A stretch of DNA of 19,010 nt from Firmicutes bacterium OM04-13BH (lineage in GTDB: Bacteria > Bacillota > Clostridia > Lachnospirales > Lachnospiraceae): assembly GCA_003481745.1 (NCBI GenBank), contig QULP01000015.1, forward strand, positions 1 to 19,010. The letters run 5' to 3'. Positions within the stretch are counted from its first letter, which is position 1. Each line of letters begins with the position of its first letter. A program made the translations under genes and the position numbers. Of this stretch, positions 1 through 7,046 are shown one piece after another. The notes below the pieces were generated by a model, which saw nothing but the letters and a program-made list of their open reading frames with translations, was not told the DNA's origin and made no database searches.

Positions 1-14
1 GCCAGATTTCAGAT

Positions 15-45
15 GCTCTGGTAACTCAGTTGCCGAGTAGTTCAC
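15..45 (+). repeat. Dispersed hairpin repeat, copy A
   Basis: The stem is CTC-t-GGTAAC, the loop is TCA, and the other arm is GTTGCC-GAG, followed directly by TAGTTCAC. The 11-mer GAGTAGTTCAC recurs at 7041-7051 after a similar hairpin and at 1429-1439 inside a perfect 14-bp inverted repeat. In frame with the metallophosphoesterase remnant downstream, this element supplies a TAG stop at 38-40, so it sits at the truncation point of that gene. The mobile or REP-like nature is inferred. Confidence 0.5.
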
Positions 46-55
46 TTGGAAAAAT

Positions 56-268
56 ATGGGAAGAGGAACGATTTTGCTGTATGGTCACACGCATAATGGG
101 AAAGAGGATGATTATTTCCAAAGATGTATCGTACAAATGAGCGAAAACGAGTGTGGGCATATTTATGACAAAATGCCACGGGCATATAATGTCGGCTGTA
201 TGAAACCGTGGATGAATTATGAGCCGAGGACGTTAAAAGAGATTTTGGAGAATGCAGGGCATAACTAG
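56..268 (+). pseudogene. 5'-truncated metallophosphoesterase remnant
   Basis: About 70 residues resemble the C-terminal end of small calcineurin-like metallophosphoesterases. A GHTHN metal-binding motif lies near residues 10-14, followed by a tail (YNVG...PWMNYEPRTLKEIL) that I associate with uncharacterised Clostridial members of the family. Whole proteins of this kind are roughly 170-250 residues and carry the other metal-binding motifs (DxH, GDxxD, GNH) upstream. Those are missing here: an in-frame stop at 38-40 lies just upstream and the sequence before it is a repeat-like hairpin. The ATG at 56 has no convincing ribosome binding site. The piece lacks most catalytic residues and is probably not functional. 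It could instead be the tail of a gene whose start lies left of the window and was disrupted by the repeat. Confidence 0.55.
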
Positions 269-327
269 AACTTGATTAGGAATAAGGCTATGAATAAGAG
301 AAAATCAAAAAGGAAAGAAGGGGAATC

Positions 328-1287
328 ATGCGAACTGAATTTGCACGAAATTTAGATTTGGCGCAAGCAAAGATTCAGTATGATGAGCAGTGCAAAAAAG
401 TATTAGGAGATAAGAACATTCTTTCTTGGATTATGCAGCGTACTGTCAGTGAATATGCAGGTATGAGTCGAGAAGAAATTATGGAATGCATAGAAGGAGA
501 ACCAGAAATTGGAAGTAGAAAAGTAAATCCGGGAGAGACGAATGCAACACGGATTACAGGTTTACCTAATGAAGACAAGGTAAATGAAGAAGGAGAAATA
601 TATTATGATATCCGCTTTTTTGCCTGGGTACCGAAAAAAGAGGAAAGAATTAAACTGATTATCAATATTGAAGCACAGAAAGCATATTATGTTGGATATT
701 CTTTAACGACAAGAGGAGTCTTTTATGCTGCAAGAATGCTTTCAGCACAGCTTGGAACGGAATTTGAAATTCCTAAATACAATAATTTGAAAAAAGTATA
801 CTCTATCTGGATTTGTATGAACGCACCGAAATATATTGGAAATGCTATTTCAGAATATAAAATTGAAAAAAGTGATTTAATATCGGGAATTCCAGATAAA
901 AGGCTGGAATATGATAAACTTTCAGTTGTAATGGTGTGTTTGAATACCGAAACAGAGACCGAAGATACATTTCTTCAAATGATGAATACACTGTTTGATA
1001 CCGAAATGCCAGAGAAAGAGAAAAAAGACCGATTAGAAAAAGAGTATGAAATTAAAATGGAAAATGGACTAGGAGAGGAGTTGAGTTTTATGTGTAATTT
1101 GTCAGATGCAGTAGAAGAACGAGGAATAGAAAAAGGAATAGAAAAAGGAATAGAACAGGGCAAATTAGAAATGCTCATCTCGTTGGTTAGAGACCATGTA
1201 TTGAGTACGAAAGATGCTGCCAATCGGGCAGAAATATCAGAAGAAGAATTCATAAAATTAATAGAGGAGAAGGAAAAGATGAAGTAA
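328..1287 (+). CDS. Rpn-family recombination-promoting nuclease / putative PD-(D/E)XK transposase
   Basis: This 319-residue protein has the layout of the Rpn/YhgA-like or PDDEXK_2 family often annotated as a putative transposase in Lachnospiraceae. The nuclease core is visible: an acidic residue at D94 in a beta strand (IYYDIRFF), then E115-x-Q117 in NIEAQ, the E-x-Q variant of the PD-(D/E)XK active site, and a conserved stretch around TRGVFYAARMLSAQLGTEF (129-147). The C-terminus has the charged tandem GIEKGIEKGIEQG (near 266-278) followed by a helical region typical of the family. A purine-rich AGAAGGGG site precedes the ATG. Family members are linked to DNA cleavage and RecA-independent recombination; the role here is not known. 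No terminal inverted repeats were seen around it, so it is not obviously part of an insertion sequence. Confidence 0.85.
   Translation: MRTEFARNLDLAQAKIQYDEQCKKVLGDKNILSWIMQRTVSEYAGMSREEIMECIEGEPEIGSRKVNPGETNATRITGLPNEDKVNEEGEIYYDIRFFAWVPKKEERIKLIINIEAQKAYYVGYSLTTRGVFYAARMLSAQLGTEFEIPKYNNLKKVYSIWICMNAPKYIGNAISEYKIEKSDLISGIPDKRLEYDKLSVVMVCLNTETETEDTFLQMMNTLFDTEMPEKEKKDRLEKEYEIKMENGLGEELSFMCNLSDAVEERGIEKGIEKGIEQGKLEMLISLVRDHVLSTKDAANRAEISEEEFIKLIEEKEKMK
1123..1158 (+). repeat. 12-bp tandem repeat encoding GIEK units
   Basis: Three consecutive near-identical 12-bp units (GGAATAGAAAAA, the last ending in ACAG) encode GIEKGIEKGIEQ in the Rpn-family protein. Such repeats are typical of this family's C-terminal linker and can change copy number by slippage without breaking the frame. 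Confidence 0.7.
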
Positions 1288-1401
1288 CTACTTAATTTCC
1301 ATTGATTCTGTTAATGTGTGATAAGGATTCTTTTGGCAAATAGCTTTCTGTATAATTCAAAGTGTAGAAAGTAAATGATTTTACAAAAATAGATACCTAA
1401 G

Positions 1402-1439
1402 GTGAACTACTCCGACTTCTATAAATCGGAGTAGTTCAC
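1402..1439. repeat. Perfect 14-bp inverted repeat, dispersed repeat copy C
   Basis: Arms GTGAACTACTCCGA (1402-1415) and TCGGAGTAGTTCAC (1426-1439) are exact reverse complements around a 10-base loop. The right arm ends in the GAGTAGTTCAC string shared with copies at 35-45 and 7041-7051. It overlaps the last codons and stop (1419-1421) of the minus-strand regulator gene. It could act as that gene's terminator, but there is no immediate T-run on either strand; the nearest on the minus strand lies about 10 bases beyond the hairpin. Confidence 0.75.
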
Positions 1440-2618
1440 GATGAACTGATGCAGATAAAGGGCAAGATGCAGATTCAGACGAACAGAAGCATCCTGTAAA
1501 TCGACACGTAACAGTTCTTCAATTCTTGTAATGCGGTATTTAATGGTATTTCTATGGGTATAGGTAGCATCTGCGGTATGCAGAATATTACAATTATTTT
1601 GTAAATAAAGAGATAACGTTTCAACTAACTGGGTGTGGTTATCTGCGTCATAGCGGATGAGTACACCCAGTTGATTTTCTATGAAAGATTCGTATAAAGG
1701 AGTCTGGTTTAAATCGGAAAACAGCTGATAAAGACCGAGCTGGTTGTAGCAGAGGGACTGATGATTTAAGTTTAATTTATTGCAGTAATTGATACATTCC
1801 GCAGCCTGCTCATAGCTTTGTTTTAATTTTTTAATATCGGATACAGCAAGTCCGATACCGATATTGCAGGTTAACTGCGGATGGTTCTGACAGACGTAAT
1901 CCATTGTTTTGGAAAATGCTTCTGTAATTTCAGAAAAATCTTTGTCAGGAAAAATACCAATGATGTGGTTGCTGTAAGTAGATGAGAGGAAGGATGCATC
2001 TTGTTCAGAAAATGCCTGATGAAGATATTCGTAAAGATTATTGCTGATGGTTTGTTCCATTCCGGCAGTCTGACCGGATTCCGGTAAGATAAAATGCAGA
2101 AGGAAAAAATGATGACTGCCTTCAAAAGAATATCCACTATTGGCAGCTTGAAGTTTCAGGGCAGAAGCGCTGATATGGTTTTCAAATATAATATTAAAGA
2201 TAACATCATTGCGGGTACTTTGATAAAAGTTATTGTTGGAAATTGCGTGGCCGATTTCTTCAAAGAAGTCAACAAGCGGAAGATTCCATGGAATTGCAAA
2301 TAAAGGAAAATCATTTTCATTGCATAAGGAAAGCACGGATTTTGAGATTTTTTCAATATAGTTTGGACCGATTAGTAAAAGTGCACCGGACATATTCAGG
2401 TGAATCGCTTCTTTTAAAAGCACTGAAAGATTGAAATTGGGTTCAGAGCTGACCGGTCGGCTGATGATTAGAAGTTCTCCGCCATGAACCCATTGAGAAA
2501 GGGACAAAGACTCTGCTTTGTAGACCCAGCGAATCCCTTTGTGCAGTCCGTTATTTCCGGCGATTAATTTTAACTTGGATAAAGATGACAATGTGTAAAG
2601 GTCTTTACATTGAAACAT
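1419..2618 (-). CDS. PucR-family transcriptional regulator
   Basis: This 399-residue protein has the PucR architecture. An N-terminal PucR ligand domain covers roughly 10-125, including GIRWVYKAE and the GGELLIIS stretch. A middle GGDEF-like region covers about 165-300. The C-terminal PucR helix-turn-helix (HTH_30) covers about 325-395, with the family hallmark NNCNILHTADATYTHRNTIKYRI and IEELLRVDL. PucR proteins control purine, allantoin and other nitrogen-compound catabolism, usually as activators of neighbouring operons. This gene is divergent from the symporter-creatininase-amidohydrolase operon, so it is the likely regulator of that operon; the inducer may be creatinine, creatine or a purine. 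An AGGAGGG ribosome binding site precedes the ATG. Its last codons run into a perfect inverted repeat. Confidence 0.88.
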   Translation of the reverse strand: MFQCKDLYTLSSLSKLKLIAGNNGLHKGIRWVYKAESLSLSQWVHGGELLIISRPVSSEPNFNLSVLLKEAIHLNMSGALLLIGPNYIEKISKSVLSLCNENDFPLFAIPWNLPLVDFFEEIGHAISNNNFYQSTRNDVIFNIIFENHISASALKLQAANSGYSFEGSHHFFLLHFILPESGQTAGMEQTISNNLYEYLHQAFSEQDASFLSSTYSNHIIGIFPDKDFSEITEAFSKTMDYVCQNHPQLTCNIGIGLAVSDIKKLKQSYEQAAECINYCNKLNLNHQSLCYNQLGLYQLFSDLNQTPLYESFIENQLGVLIRYDADNHTQLVETLSLYLQNNCNILHTADATYTHRNTIKYRITRIEELLRVDLQDASVRLNLHLALYLHQFIVNYSDL

Positions 2619-2650
2619 AATAGCACCCTCCTTGAAAAAATGTTTAACTC

Positions 2651-2679
2651 ATTATAAAAGAAGAATCGTTTGGTTTCAA
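2651..2679 (-). promoter_or_regulatory. Promoter of the PucR-type regulator gene
   Basis: On the minus strand a TTGAAA -35 box (2674-2679) and a perfect TATAAT -10 box (2651-2656) are separated by 17 bases. They lie about 35 bases upstream of the regulator start, diverging from the operon promoter at 2772. Confidence 0.65.
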
Positions 2680-2771
2680 CTTATTTTTGAAGTGATTTGT
2701 GCAAAGATGACAAATAGAGGGAAGAAGATTCGTTTCTGACTAATAAATGAAAGAAATAAAGTAATAAAATA

Positions 2772-2800
2772 TTGACTTTTCAAAAAATTGTGCCTATAAT
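2772..2800 (+). promoter_or_regulatory. Promoter of the symporter/creatininase/amidohydrolase operon
   Basis: TTGACT (2772-2777), a 17-base spacer and TATAAT (2795-2800) make a strong sigma-A type promoter. The start site would be near 2807, giving a leader of about 155 bases before the first small ORF. The region between this and the divergent regulator promoter (2680-2771) is A/T-rich and presumably holds the regulator's binding sites. I could not pick an operator with confidence. Confidence 0.75.
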
Positions 2801-2808
2801 GGCACCAT

Positions 2809-2893
2809 CAAAAACATACAGGAATCGTAAACAAAGGAGTTTATGCAGATAAACAAAATCTGTGTAAGCTCCTTTTTTGATTCTAATGTTTTG
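2809..2893 (+). terminator. Leader hairpin with terminator/attenuator features
   Basis: The core stem pairs 2834-2849 (AAGGAGTTTATGCAGA) with 2859-2874 (TCTGTGTAAGCTCCTT), about 16 pairs including G-T wobbles, and runs into a six-T tract at 2873-2878. Outer segments can also pair (GAATC 2822-2826 with GATTC 2879-2883; AAAACAT with ATGTTTT), which would make a longer alternative hairpin. Because it lies between a good promoter and the first gene, it looks like a conditional terminator or the expression platform of an RNA switch. I recognise no known riboswitch class in it. Confidence 0.6.
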
Positions 2894-2962
2894 AAGTAGC
2901 GTTACTGTTGGTTGTAGTAGAAAAAATAAGGATAGAAAGTTGATTTAAAGGAGGAAATGATT

Positions 2963-3121
2963 ATGATGACATGGGAAATTATGATAGGGGCACAGTTGAT
3001 TTCGATTTTAGCTTCCGCAGGAGTAGTGATTTCATTTATGTTAAAGAAAGAACCATTAGATGCAGTTGAAACAGAACCGACACCTGTAATGGAAGGTACA
3101 CTGGCACATGGAACTGTATAA
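2963..3121 (+). CDS. 52-residue membrane peptide, probable symporter accessory protein
   Basis: This short ORF has an excellent ribosome binding site (AAAGGAGG at 2946-2953) and two adjacent ATG codons (2963 and 2966). The product has one hydrophobic segment at about residues 7-27 (start IMIGAQL, end ISFML), then a KK pair and an acidic, threonine/proline-containing tail that would be cytoplasmic by the positive-inside rule. It lies 108 bases upstream of a sodium:solute symporter on the same transcript. Short one-helix peptides encoded next to SSS-family symporters are known as 'symporter small accessory proteins'; assignment here rests on position and topology rather than a sequence match. 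It could alternatively be a leader peptide whose translation influences the hairpin that follows. Confidence 0.65.
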   Translation: MMTWEIMIGAQLISILASAGVVISFMLKKEPLDAVETEPTPVMEGTLAHGTV

Positions 3122-3125
3122 GGAA

Positions 3126-3189
3126 AATGCCTGAATCCTGCTGTGAAAATTTAAAAATACAGCAGGAAATCGGCAGGCATTATTTTTTT
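3126..3189 (+). terminator. Intra-operon terminator-like hairpin before the symporter
   Basis: AATGCCTG (3126-3133) pairs with CAGGCATT (3174-3181), and the inner TCCTGCTGT (3136-3144) pairs with ACAGCAGGA (3159-3167). A run of seven T follows (3183-3189). It begins five bases after the stop of the small membrane ORF and ends about 40 bases before the symporter start. It probably gives partial termination or processing, so that more small peptide than symporter is made. No separate promoter was found between it and the symporter. Confidence 0.65.
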
Positions 3190-3229
3190 ACGCTTTTTTA
3201 GACCATTTTCAAAAAAAGGAGGAGAAAAA

Positions 3230-4714
3230 ATGACACTTGAACAGATTTCCGTTATTTTTTTCGTAGGATTTTTAATTTTTGTAGGTCTGGTTGCATTTAT
3301 TTCAAGTAAACTTGGAGCAAAGCAGACCAGCGGTTCGGCAGATGTAGATTATTATTTGGGTGGAAGAAGTACACCAACCGTAGTACTTGCATTTTCTTAT
3401 GTAACTTCATCCATCAGTGCAGCCTGTTTTATGGGTGATCCGGGTATCATGTCAACTGTAGGATGGCCATATTACTGGGTTGTTATTGCAGTCATTCCGG
3501 GTCTGATTATTCCGGCGGTACTGTTGATGCCGAAAATGAGGATGCAGGCAGAAAAGCTTGGTTCTCTTACCATTCCGGAATATTTAGGTGACCGCTATCA
3601 GAGTGAAATTTTGAGATTAATTATTGCAGGTGTGATTTCTGTTTTTTATATTTTCCCGTTAGTAGCTCAGTTTAAAGGTGCAGCTGTATTATTGGAATCC
3701 TTTACCGGTATTTCTTTTAAAGCAGGACTTGCAATCATCACGGTTGTTATTATATTCTATGTTATTGTAGGTGGATTAAAATCCGTTGCATGGACTGATT
3801 TTGCACAGGGACTTCCGATGTTGATTATTTCCGTGGTACTTGTAATTTTATCTTTAAAAGCAGTTGGAGGATTTAACGGACTTGAAACAAAACTGGCTCA
3901 GATTGACCCGAATATGTTAAATATTGTACAGGCAGAATCTTCCGATGCGCAGATGTCATTATCCGGTGTGTTTGGTAACTTTGTATTCTGGTGTATTATC
4001 TTCATCAGTCAGCCTTACCTTTGCTCCAGATTTCTTGCAATTCCAAATGTAAAGAGAAAAACAATTGGAACGTTCTTAATTACCGCATTGATCTTAAGTA
4101 CGATTTATAATAGCTTTTATCTTTGTGGTTTAACCGGACGAGTATTATTCCCGGATGTAGAAGCCGATTATTTAACCGTTACAATGGCAAAAGAAATGCT
4201 TCCAAAATGGGCAGCAGCAATGATGATGATTGGTATTTTTGCAGCGATGATGTCTACAGCAACCTCTGTTTTACTGGTTGTAGGTCAGGCAGTCGGACGT
4301 GATTTCTATTCCAAGACCATTAATAAAAATGCAACTGCGGAACAGGAAGTACGTGTAACAAGAGTTGCAGTCGTTGTGGTTGCATTTATCTGCTTTGCAT
4401 TTAATTTTGTAAATCCACCGGAATTTTTGAGCGTAGTACTTTATCTGGGATTAAGTGGAATTGGAGCATGTATTGGAGTTCCGTTATTTGCCGCAATTAT
4501 TTCAAACCGTGCGACAAAAGAAGGTGCAATTGTATCCTCAATTACAGGACCGATTGCCTATCTGATTTTTAATTATGTCATTGGAATTAACTATTGGTTT
4601 TCCTGCCTGCTTGCAGTTGTCATTGCCGCAATTTTAATGATTGGAATTTCTGCTTCTGTCAATAAAAAAGCAGAAAGCTGTCAAATGAAAAAATATGCAA
4701 AAAATATGCAGTAG
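3230..4714 (+). CDS. Sodium:solute symporter (SSS family)
   Basis: This 494-residue integral membrane protein has about 13 hydrophobic helices and SSS-family signatures: YYLGGRSTP near residues 41-49, SYVTSSISAACFMGDPG at about 61-77 in the first core helix, and the conserved mid-protein stretch around IVGGLKSVAWTDFAQG (about 180-195). Length and topology match PutP/PanF-type sodium-coupled transporters in the plasma membrane. An AAGGAGG site lies just upstream. It is followed after 29 bases by the creatininase gene and is preceded by the small membrane ORF. From this context the substrate is likely creatinine, creatine or a related guanidino or ureide compound. The family alone does not fix the substrate, and pantothenate, proline or other solutes cannot be excluded from sequence. 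Confidence 0.88.
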   Translation: MTLEQISVIFFVGFLIFVGLVAFISSKLGAKQTSGSADVDYYLGGRSTPTVVLAFSYVTSSISAACFMGDPGIMSTVGWPYYWVVIAVIPGLIIPAVLLMPKMRMQAEKLGSLTIPEYLGDRYQSEILRLIIAGVISVFYIFPLVAQFKGAAVLLESFTGISFKAGLAIITVVIIFYVIVGGLKSVAWTDFAQGLPMLIISVVLVILSLKAVGGFNGLETKLAQIDPNMLNIVQAESSDAQMSLSGVFGNFVFWCIIFISQPYLCSRFLAIPNVKRKTIGTFLITALILSTIYNSFYLCGLTGRVLFPDVEADYLTVTMAKEMLPKWAAAMMMIGIFAAMMSTATSVLLVVGQAVGRDFYSKTINKNATAEQEVRVTRVAVVVVAFICFAFNFVNPPEFLSVVLYLGLSGIGACIGVPLFAAIISNRATKEGAIVSSITGPIAYLIFNYVIGINYWFSCLLAVVIAAILMIGISASVNKKAESCQMKKYAKNMQ

Positions 4715-4743
4715 AAAAATAAGAATGAGAAGAGGTTGAAAAA

Positions 4744-5496
4744 ATGTCCTATTATATGCACGATATTACATGGCCTGAATTTCAGGCAAAAAAAGATTCG
4801 GTAGTAATTTTACCGATTGGAGCGACGGAGCAGCATGCACAGCATCTCCCACTTTGTACAGATGCAAAAATTGCAGAAAAATTTTCATATTATCTGGCAA
4901 AAGAATTAGATGGAATTATCATGCCGACGTTAACTTATGGATATAAATCAAAGCCGTTGAGCGGAGGCGGTCCACTTTTTCCGGGAACGATTGATTTAAA
5001 TGGAAAAACCGTGATTGATTTAGTGTATGATATTTTGATGGAGCTGATAAAAGATGGATTTACAAAAATCTTTATTATGAATGCACATTTTGAAAATGAA
5101 GCGTTTGTGGTAGAAGCGATGGATTTGGTTAATCGTGATACGCATGGTGTGGCTACGATTATCGAATCGAACTGGTGGGATCCGATGCCGGAAGATGTGA
5201 TTGATAAAGTGTTTGATGAAGTACCATTTCCGGGCTGGGCATTTGAACATGCAGCAGTAACCGAAACTTCTCTTATGATGTATTTTGCACCGGAACTGGT
5301 TCATTTTGAGAGAGCGGTAGAAGCTCCTCCTACAGAAGCTCTTCCATATTTCCGTTATCCACTGAAAAAAGGAGATGTGCCGGAAAGCGGAGCTTTGGCA
5401 AGTAGTGTCTCTTCAAGTGCAGAGAGAGGAAAAATTATTGTGGACAGTGTGGTTCCTGAACTTGTAAAGATATGTAAGAAAGAATTTCAGATTTAA
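4744..5496 (+). CDS. Creatininase (creatinine amidohydrolase) family enzyme
   Basis: This 250-residue protein matches the usual length of creatininase (EC 3.5.2.10), which interconverts creatinine and creatine. The metal-site residues are in place: E29 and H31 in IGATEQH, D40, and H115 and E117 in NAHFEN; E168-H169 follow in FEHAAVTETS. Features specific to true creatininase rather than the broader family are also visible: YGYKS...SGGG with FPGT at 65-82, W145 in NWWDPMP, W165 in PGWAFEH, and a C-terminal APPTEALPYF segment. These align well with the Pseudomonas enzyme from memory. The gene lies between a sodium symporter and a CodA-like deaminase. In vitro the creatininase equilibrium lies towards creatinine, so here it may turn imported creatine into creatinine. 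A related lactam substrate remains possible. Confidence 0.85.
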   Translation: MSYYMHDITWPEFQAKKDSVVILPIGATEQHAQHLPLCTDAKIAEKFSYYLAKELDGIIMPTLTYGYKSKPLSGGGPLFPGTIDLNGKTVIDLVYDILMELIKDGFTKIFIMNAHFENEAFVVEAMDLVNRDTHGVATIIESNWWDPMPEDVIDKVFDEVPFPGWAFEHAAVTETSLMMYFAPELVHFERAVEAPPTEALPYFRYPLKKGDVPESGALASSVSSSAERGKIIVDSVVPELVKICKKEFQI

Positions 5497-5559
5497 AAAT
5501 TTAACCGAATCAAGTAACAGATAAGAAAGTGCTGGTTCAAAAAGCAGGAGAAAAATGTT

Positions 5560-6816
5560 ATGATAAAATTATTTAAAAATGTGCGTTTAAAAGGTCAAAA
5601 AGAATTAAAAATGATACTGGTAGAGGATGGAACAATTAAAAAGATAGCAGAGCAGATTGCTGTGCCGGATGAGGCAGAAGTGATTGATTTGCAGGGGTAT
5701 CTGACTGTTCCACCGTATGTAGACCCTCATATTCATCTGGATTATGTATTTACTGCAAGAAAAGAAGGTGCTTTAAATGGCACCGGAACTCTGTTTGAAG
5801 GAATCCAAAGATGGAGTGAAACCAAATCAGACCTTACGGTAGAAGAAGTAAAACAGAGGGCAATTGCCGGAATTAAGAAAGAAATGACAGCAGGAGTCCA
5901 GTATATTCGTACTCATGCAGATGTAACAGACCCAAATTTTACTTCTTTAAAAGCTTTGCTGGAATTAAGAGAAGAATTAAAAGATATTGTGACGATTCAG
6001 GTTGTGGCATTTCCGCAGGAGGGAATGTATGCCTATAAAGGCGGAGATGAACTGGTAGAAGAGGCCTTGAAAATGGGAGCAGACTGTGTCGGAGCCATTC
6101 CTCATTATGAGTTTGCCAGAGAATTTGGAGAAAAATCCATTCATAAAACGGTAGACTTGGCAGTGAAATATGATAAATTAATCGATGTACACTGTGATGA
6201 AACAGATGATGACCAGTCAAGATTTCTGGAATTGTTGTCAGCTTTAAGCTATATGGAAGGGATCGGAAGTAAAACAACAGCCAGCCATACCTGTTCTTTT
6301 GGTTCTGCAAATAACAGCTATGCCTTTCGTTTGATGAAATTATTGAAGAAAGCAGAAATTAATTTTATCTCCTGTCCGACAGAAAATATTTACCTTCAGG
6401 GACGTCAGGACACCTATCCAAAACGAAGAGGGTTAACCAGAGTAAAAGAATTAAATGATGCAAAGATTAATGTCTGCTTTGCCCAGGATTCGATGTCAGA
6501 TCCATGGTATCCTCTTGGAAATGGAAACATGATGATGATTCTGGATCACGGAATTCATATCTGCCAGATGATGTCATTTGAAGAAATCGACAATGCACTG
6601 GATTTAATTACCGTAAATGGAGCAAAAACCATGCATATTCAGGACGAATATGGTTTAGAAGAAGGCAAGCCGGCAAACTTTATTGTACTTGAAGCAAAAT
6701 CAGAGTTTGATGCAATATGCGAACGAGCCGGAATTCTGGCTTCTGTACGAAATGGAGAATATTTATTAAAAAAAGAACCACAGGTAATACAGACAGATAT
6801 TGAAATTTTAAAATAA
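5560..6816 (+). CDS. CodA-like amidohydrolase, probable creatinine deaminase (or cytosine deaminase)
   Basis: This 418-residue amidohydrolase is co-linear with E. coli cytosine deaminase. The metal and catalytic residues are H57 and H59 in DPHIHLD, Q153 in FPQEG, H211 and E214 in HCDE, H243 in ASHT, and D310. It also keeps GTLFEGI (76-82), AIPHYEF and DTYPKRRG (284-291). At the substrate pocket the E. coli motif GHDDVFDPW is AQDSMSDPW here, so the metal aspartate is kept while the next aspartate (D314 in CodA) is serine. That suggests a substrate other than cytosine. Creatinine deaminases belong to this family and release ammonia and N-methylhydantoin. Since the gene directly follows creatininase in one operon, creatinine is the favoured substrate. 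AGGAG sits upstream of the ATG. Confidence 0.82.
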   Translation: MIKLFKNVRLKGQKELKMILVEDGTIKKIAEQIAVPDEAEVIDLQGYLTVPPYVDPHIHLDYVFTARKEGALNGTGTLFEGIQRWSETKSDLTVEEVKQRAIAGIKKEMTAGVQYIRTHADVTDPNFTSLKALLELREELKDIVTIQVVAFPQEGMYAYKGGDELVEEALKMGADCVGAIPHYEFAREFGEKSIHKTVDLAVKYDKLIDVHCDETDDDQSRFLELLSALSYMEGIGSKTTASHTCSFGSANNSYAFRLMKLLKKAEINFISCPTENIYLQGRQDTYPKRRGLTRVKELNDAKINVCFAQDSMSDPWYPLGNGNMMMILDHGIHICQMMSFEEIDNALDLITVNGAKTMHIQDEYGLEEGKPANFIVLEAKSEFDAICERAGILASVRNGEYLLKKEPQVIQTDIEILK

Positions 6817-6836
6817 TCTTAAAATATTTTTAGAAA

Positions 6837-6883
6837 AAAGTTCTCAACAGGCATGAAATTTCAGCTTATTGGGAGCTTTTTTT
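6837..6883 (+). terminator. Rho-independent terminator of the creatininase operon
   Basis: AAAAGTTCTCAA (6837-6848) pairs with TTGGGAGCTTTT (6869-6880), with a few G-T pairs, and runs into seven T. It ends the operon about 20 bases after the amidohydrolase stop codon. Confidence 0.8.
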
Positions 6884-6896
6884 GACTTACGTTCTT

Positions 6897-6930
6897 AGAC
6901 TTGACAAAAGTCTCTTACTCACCCTATGAT
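6897..6930 (+). promoter_or_regulatory. Promoter with an overlapping short inverted repeat
   Basis: TTGACA (6901-6906), 18 bases, then TATGAT (6925-6930). The -35 box lies inside the inverted repeat AGACTT-gacaa-AAGTCT (6897-6913), which could be an operator. It would drive the leader ORF, the acylphosphatase remnant, the acetyltransferase and the dehydrogenase. Confidence 0.6.
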
Positions 6931-6962
6931 AGTAGCAACGAAACACTTGAGGAAAAAAAATT

Positions 6963-7046
6963 ATGAACGTAACGGATATAGTACTTACAGCAAAAATGTT
7001 TTTTATTATTTTTAAGCAAGAAGCTCGGTTACTTGTAGCTGAGTAG
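6963..7046 (+). CDS. 27-residue leader ORF, unrecognised
   Basis: A short ORF with a GAGG ribosome binding site (6949-6952) encodes a mildly hydrophobic peptide starting MNVTDIVLTAK and ending RLLVAE. Its stop codon TAG is part of the dispersed repeat string GAGTAGTTCAC. It lies between a good promoter and the acylphosphatase start, so it may be a translated leader, or a decayed gene truncated by the repeat. I do not recognise it. Confidence 0.3.
   Translation: MNVTDIVLTAKMFFIIFKQEARLLVAE

Noticed and set aside
1123..1158. CRISPR-like repeats
   Set aside because: The units are 12 bp, adjacent and without spacers; they are coding tandem repeats. No CRISPR array was seen in the window.
2094..2434. 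Plus-strand ORFs within the PucR-type gene
   Set aside because: They are shadows of the well-supported minus-strand regulator and have no family resemblance.
2809..2893. Known purine or guanidine riboswitch in the operon leader
   Set aside because: Consensus loops and conserved strings of those classes were not found; only a terminator-like hairpin with alternative pairing is visible.
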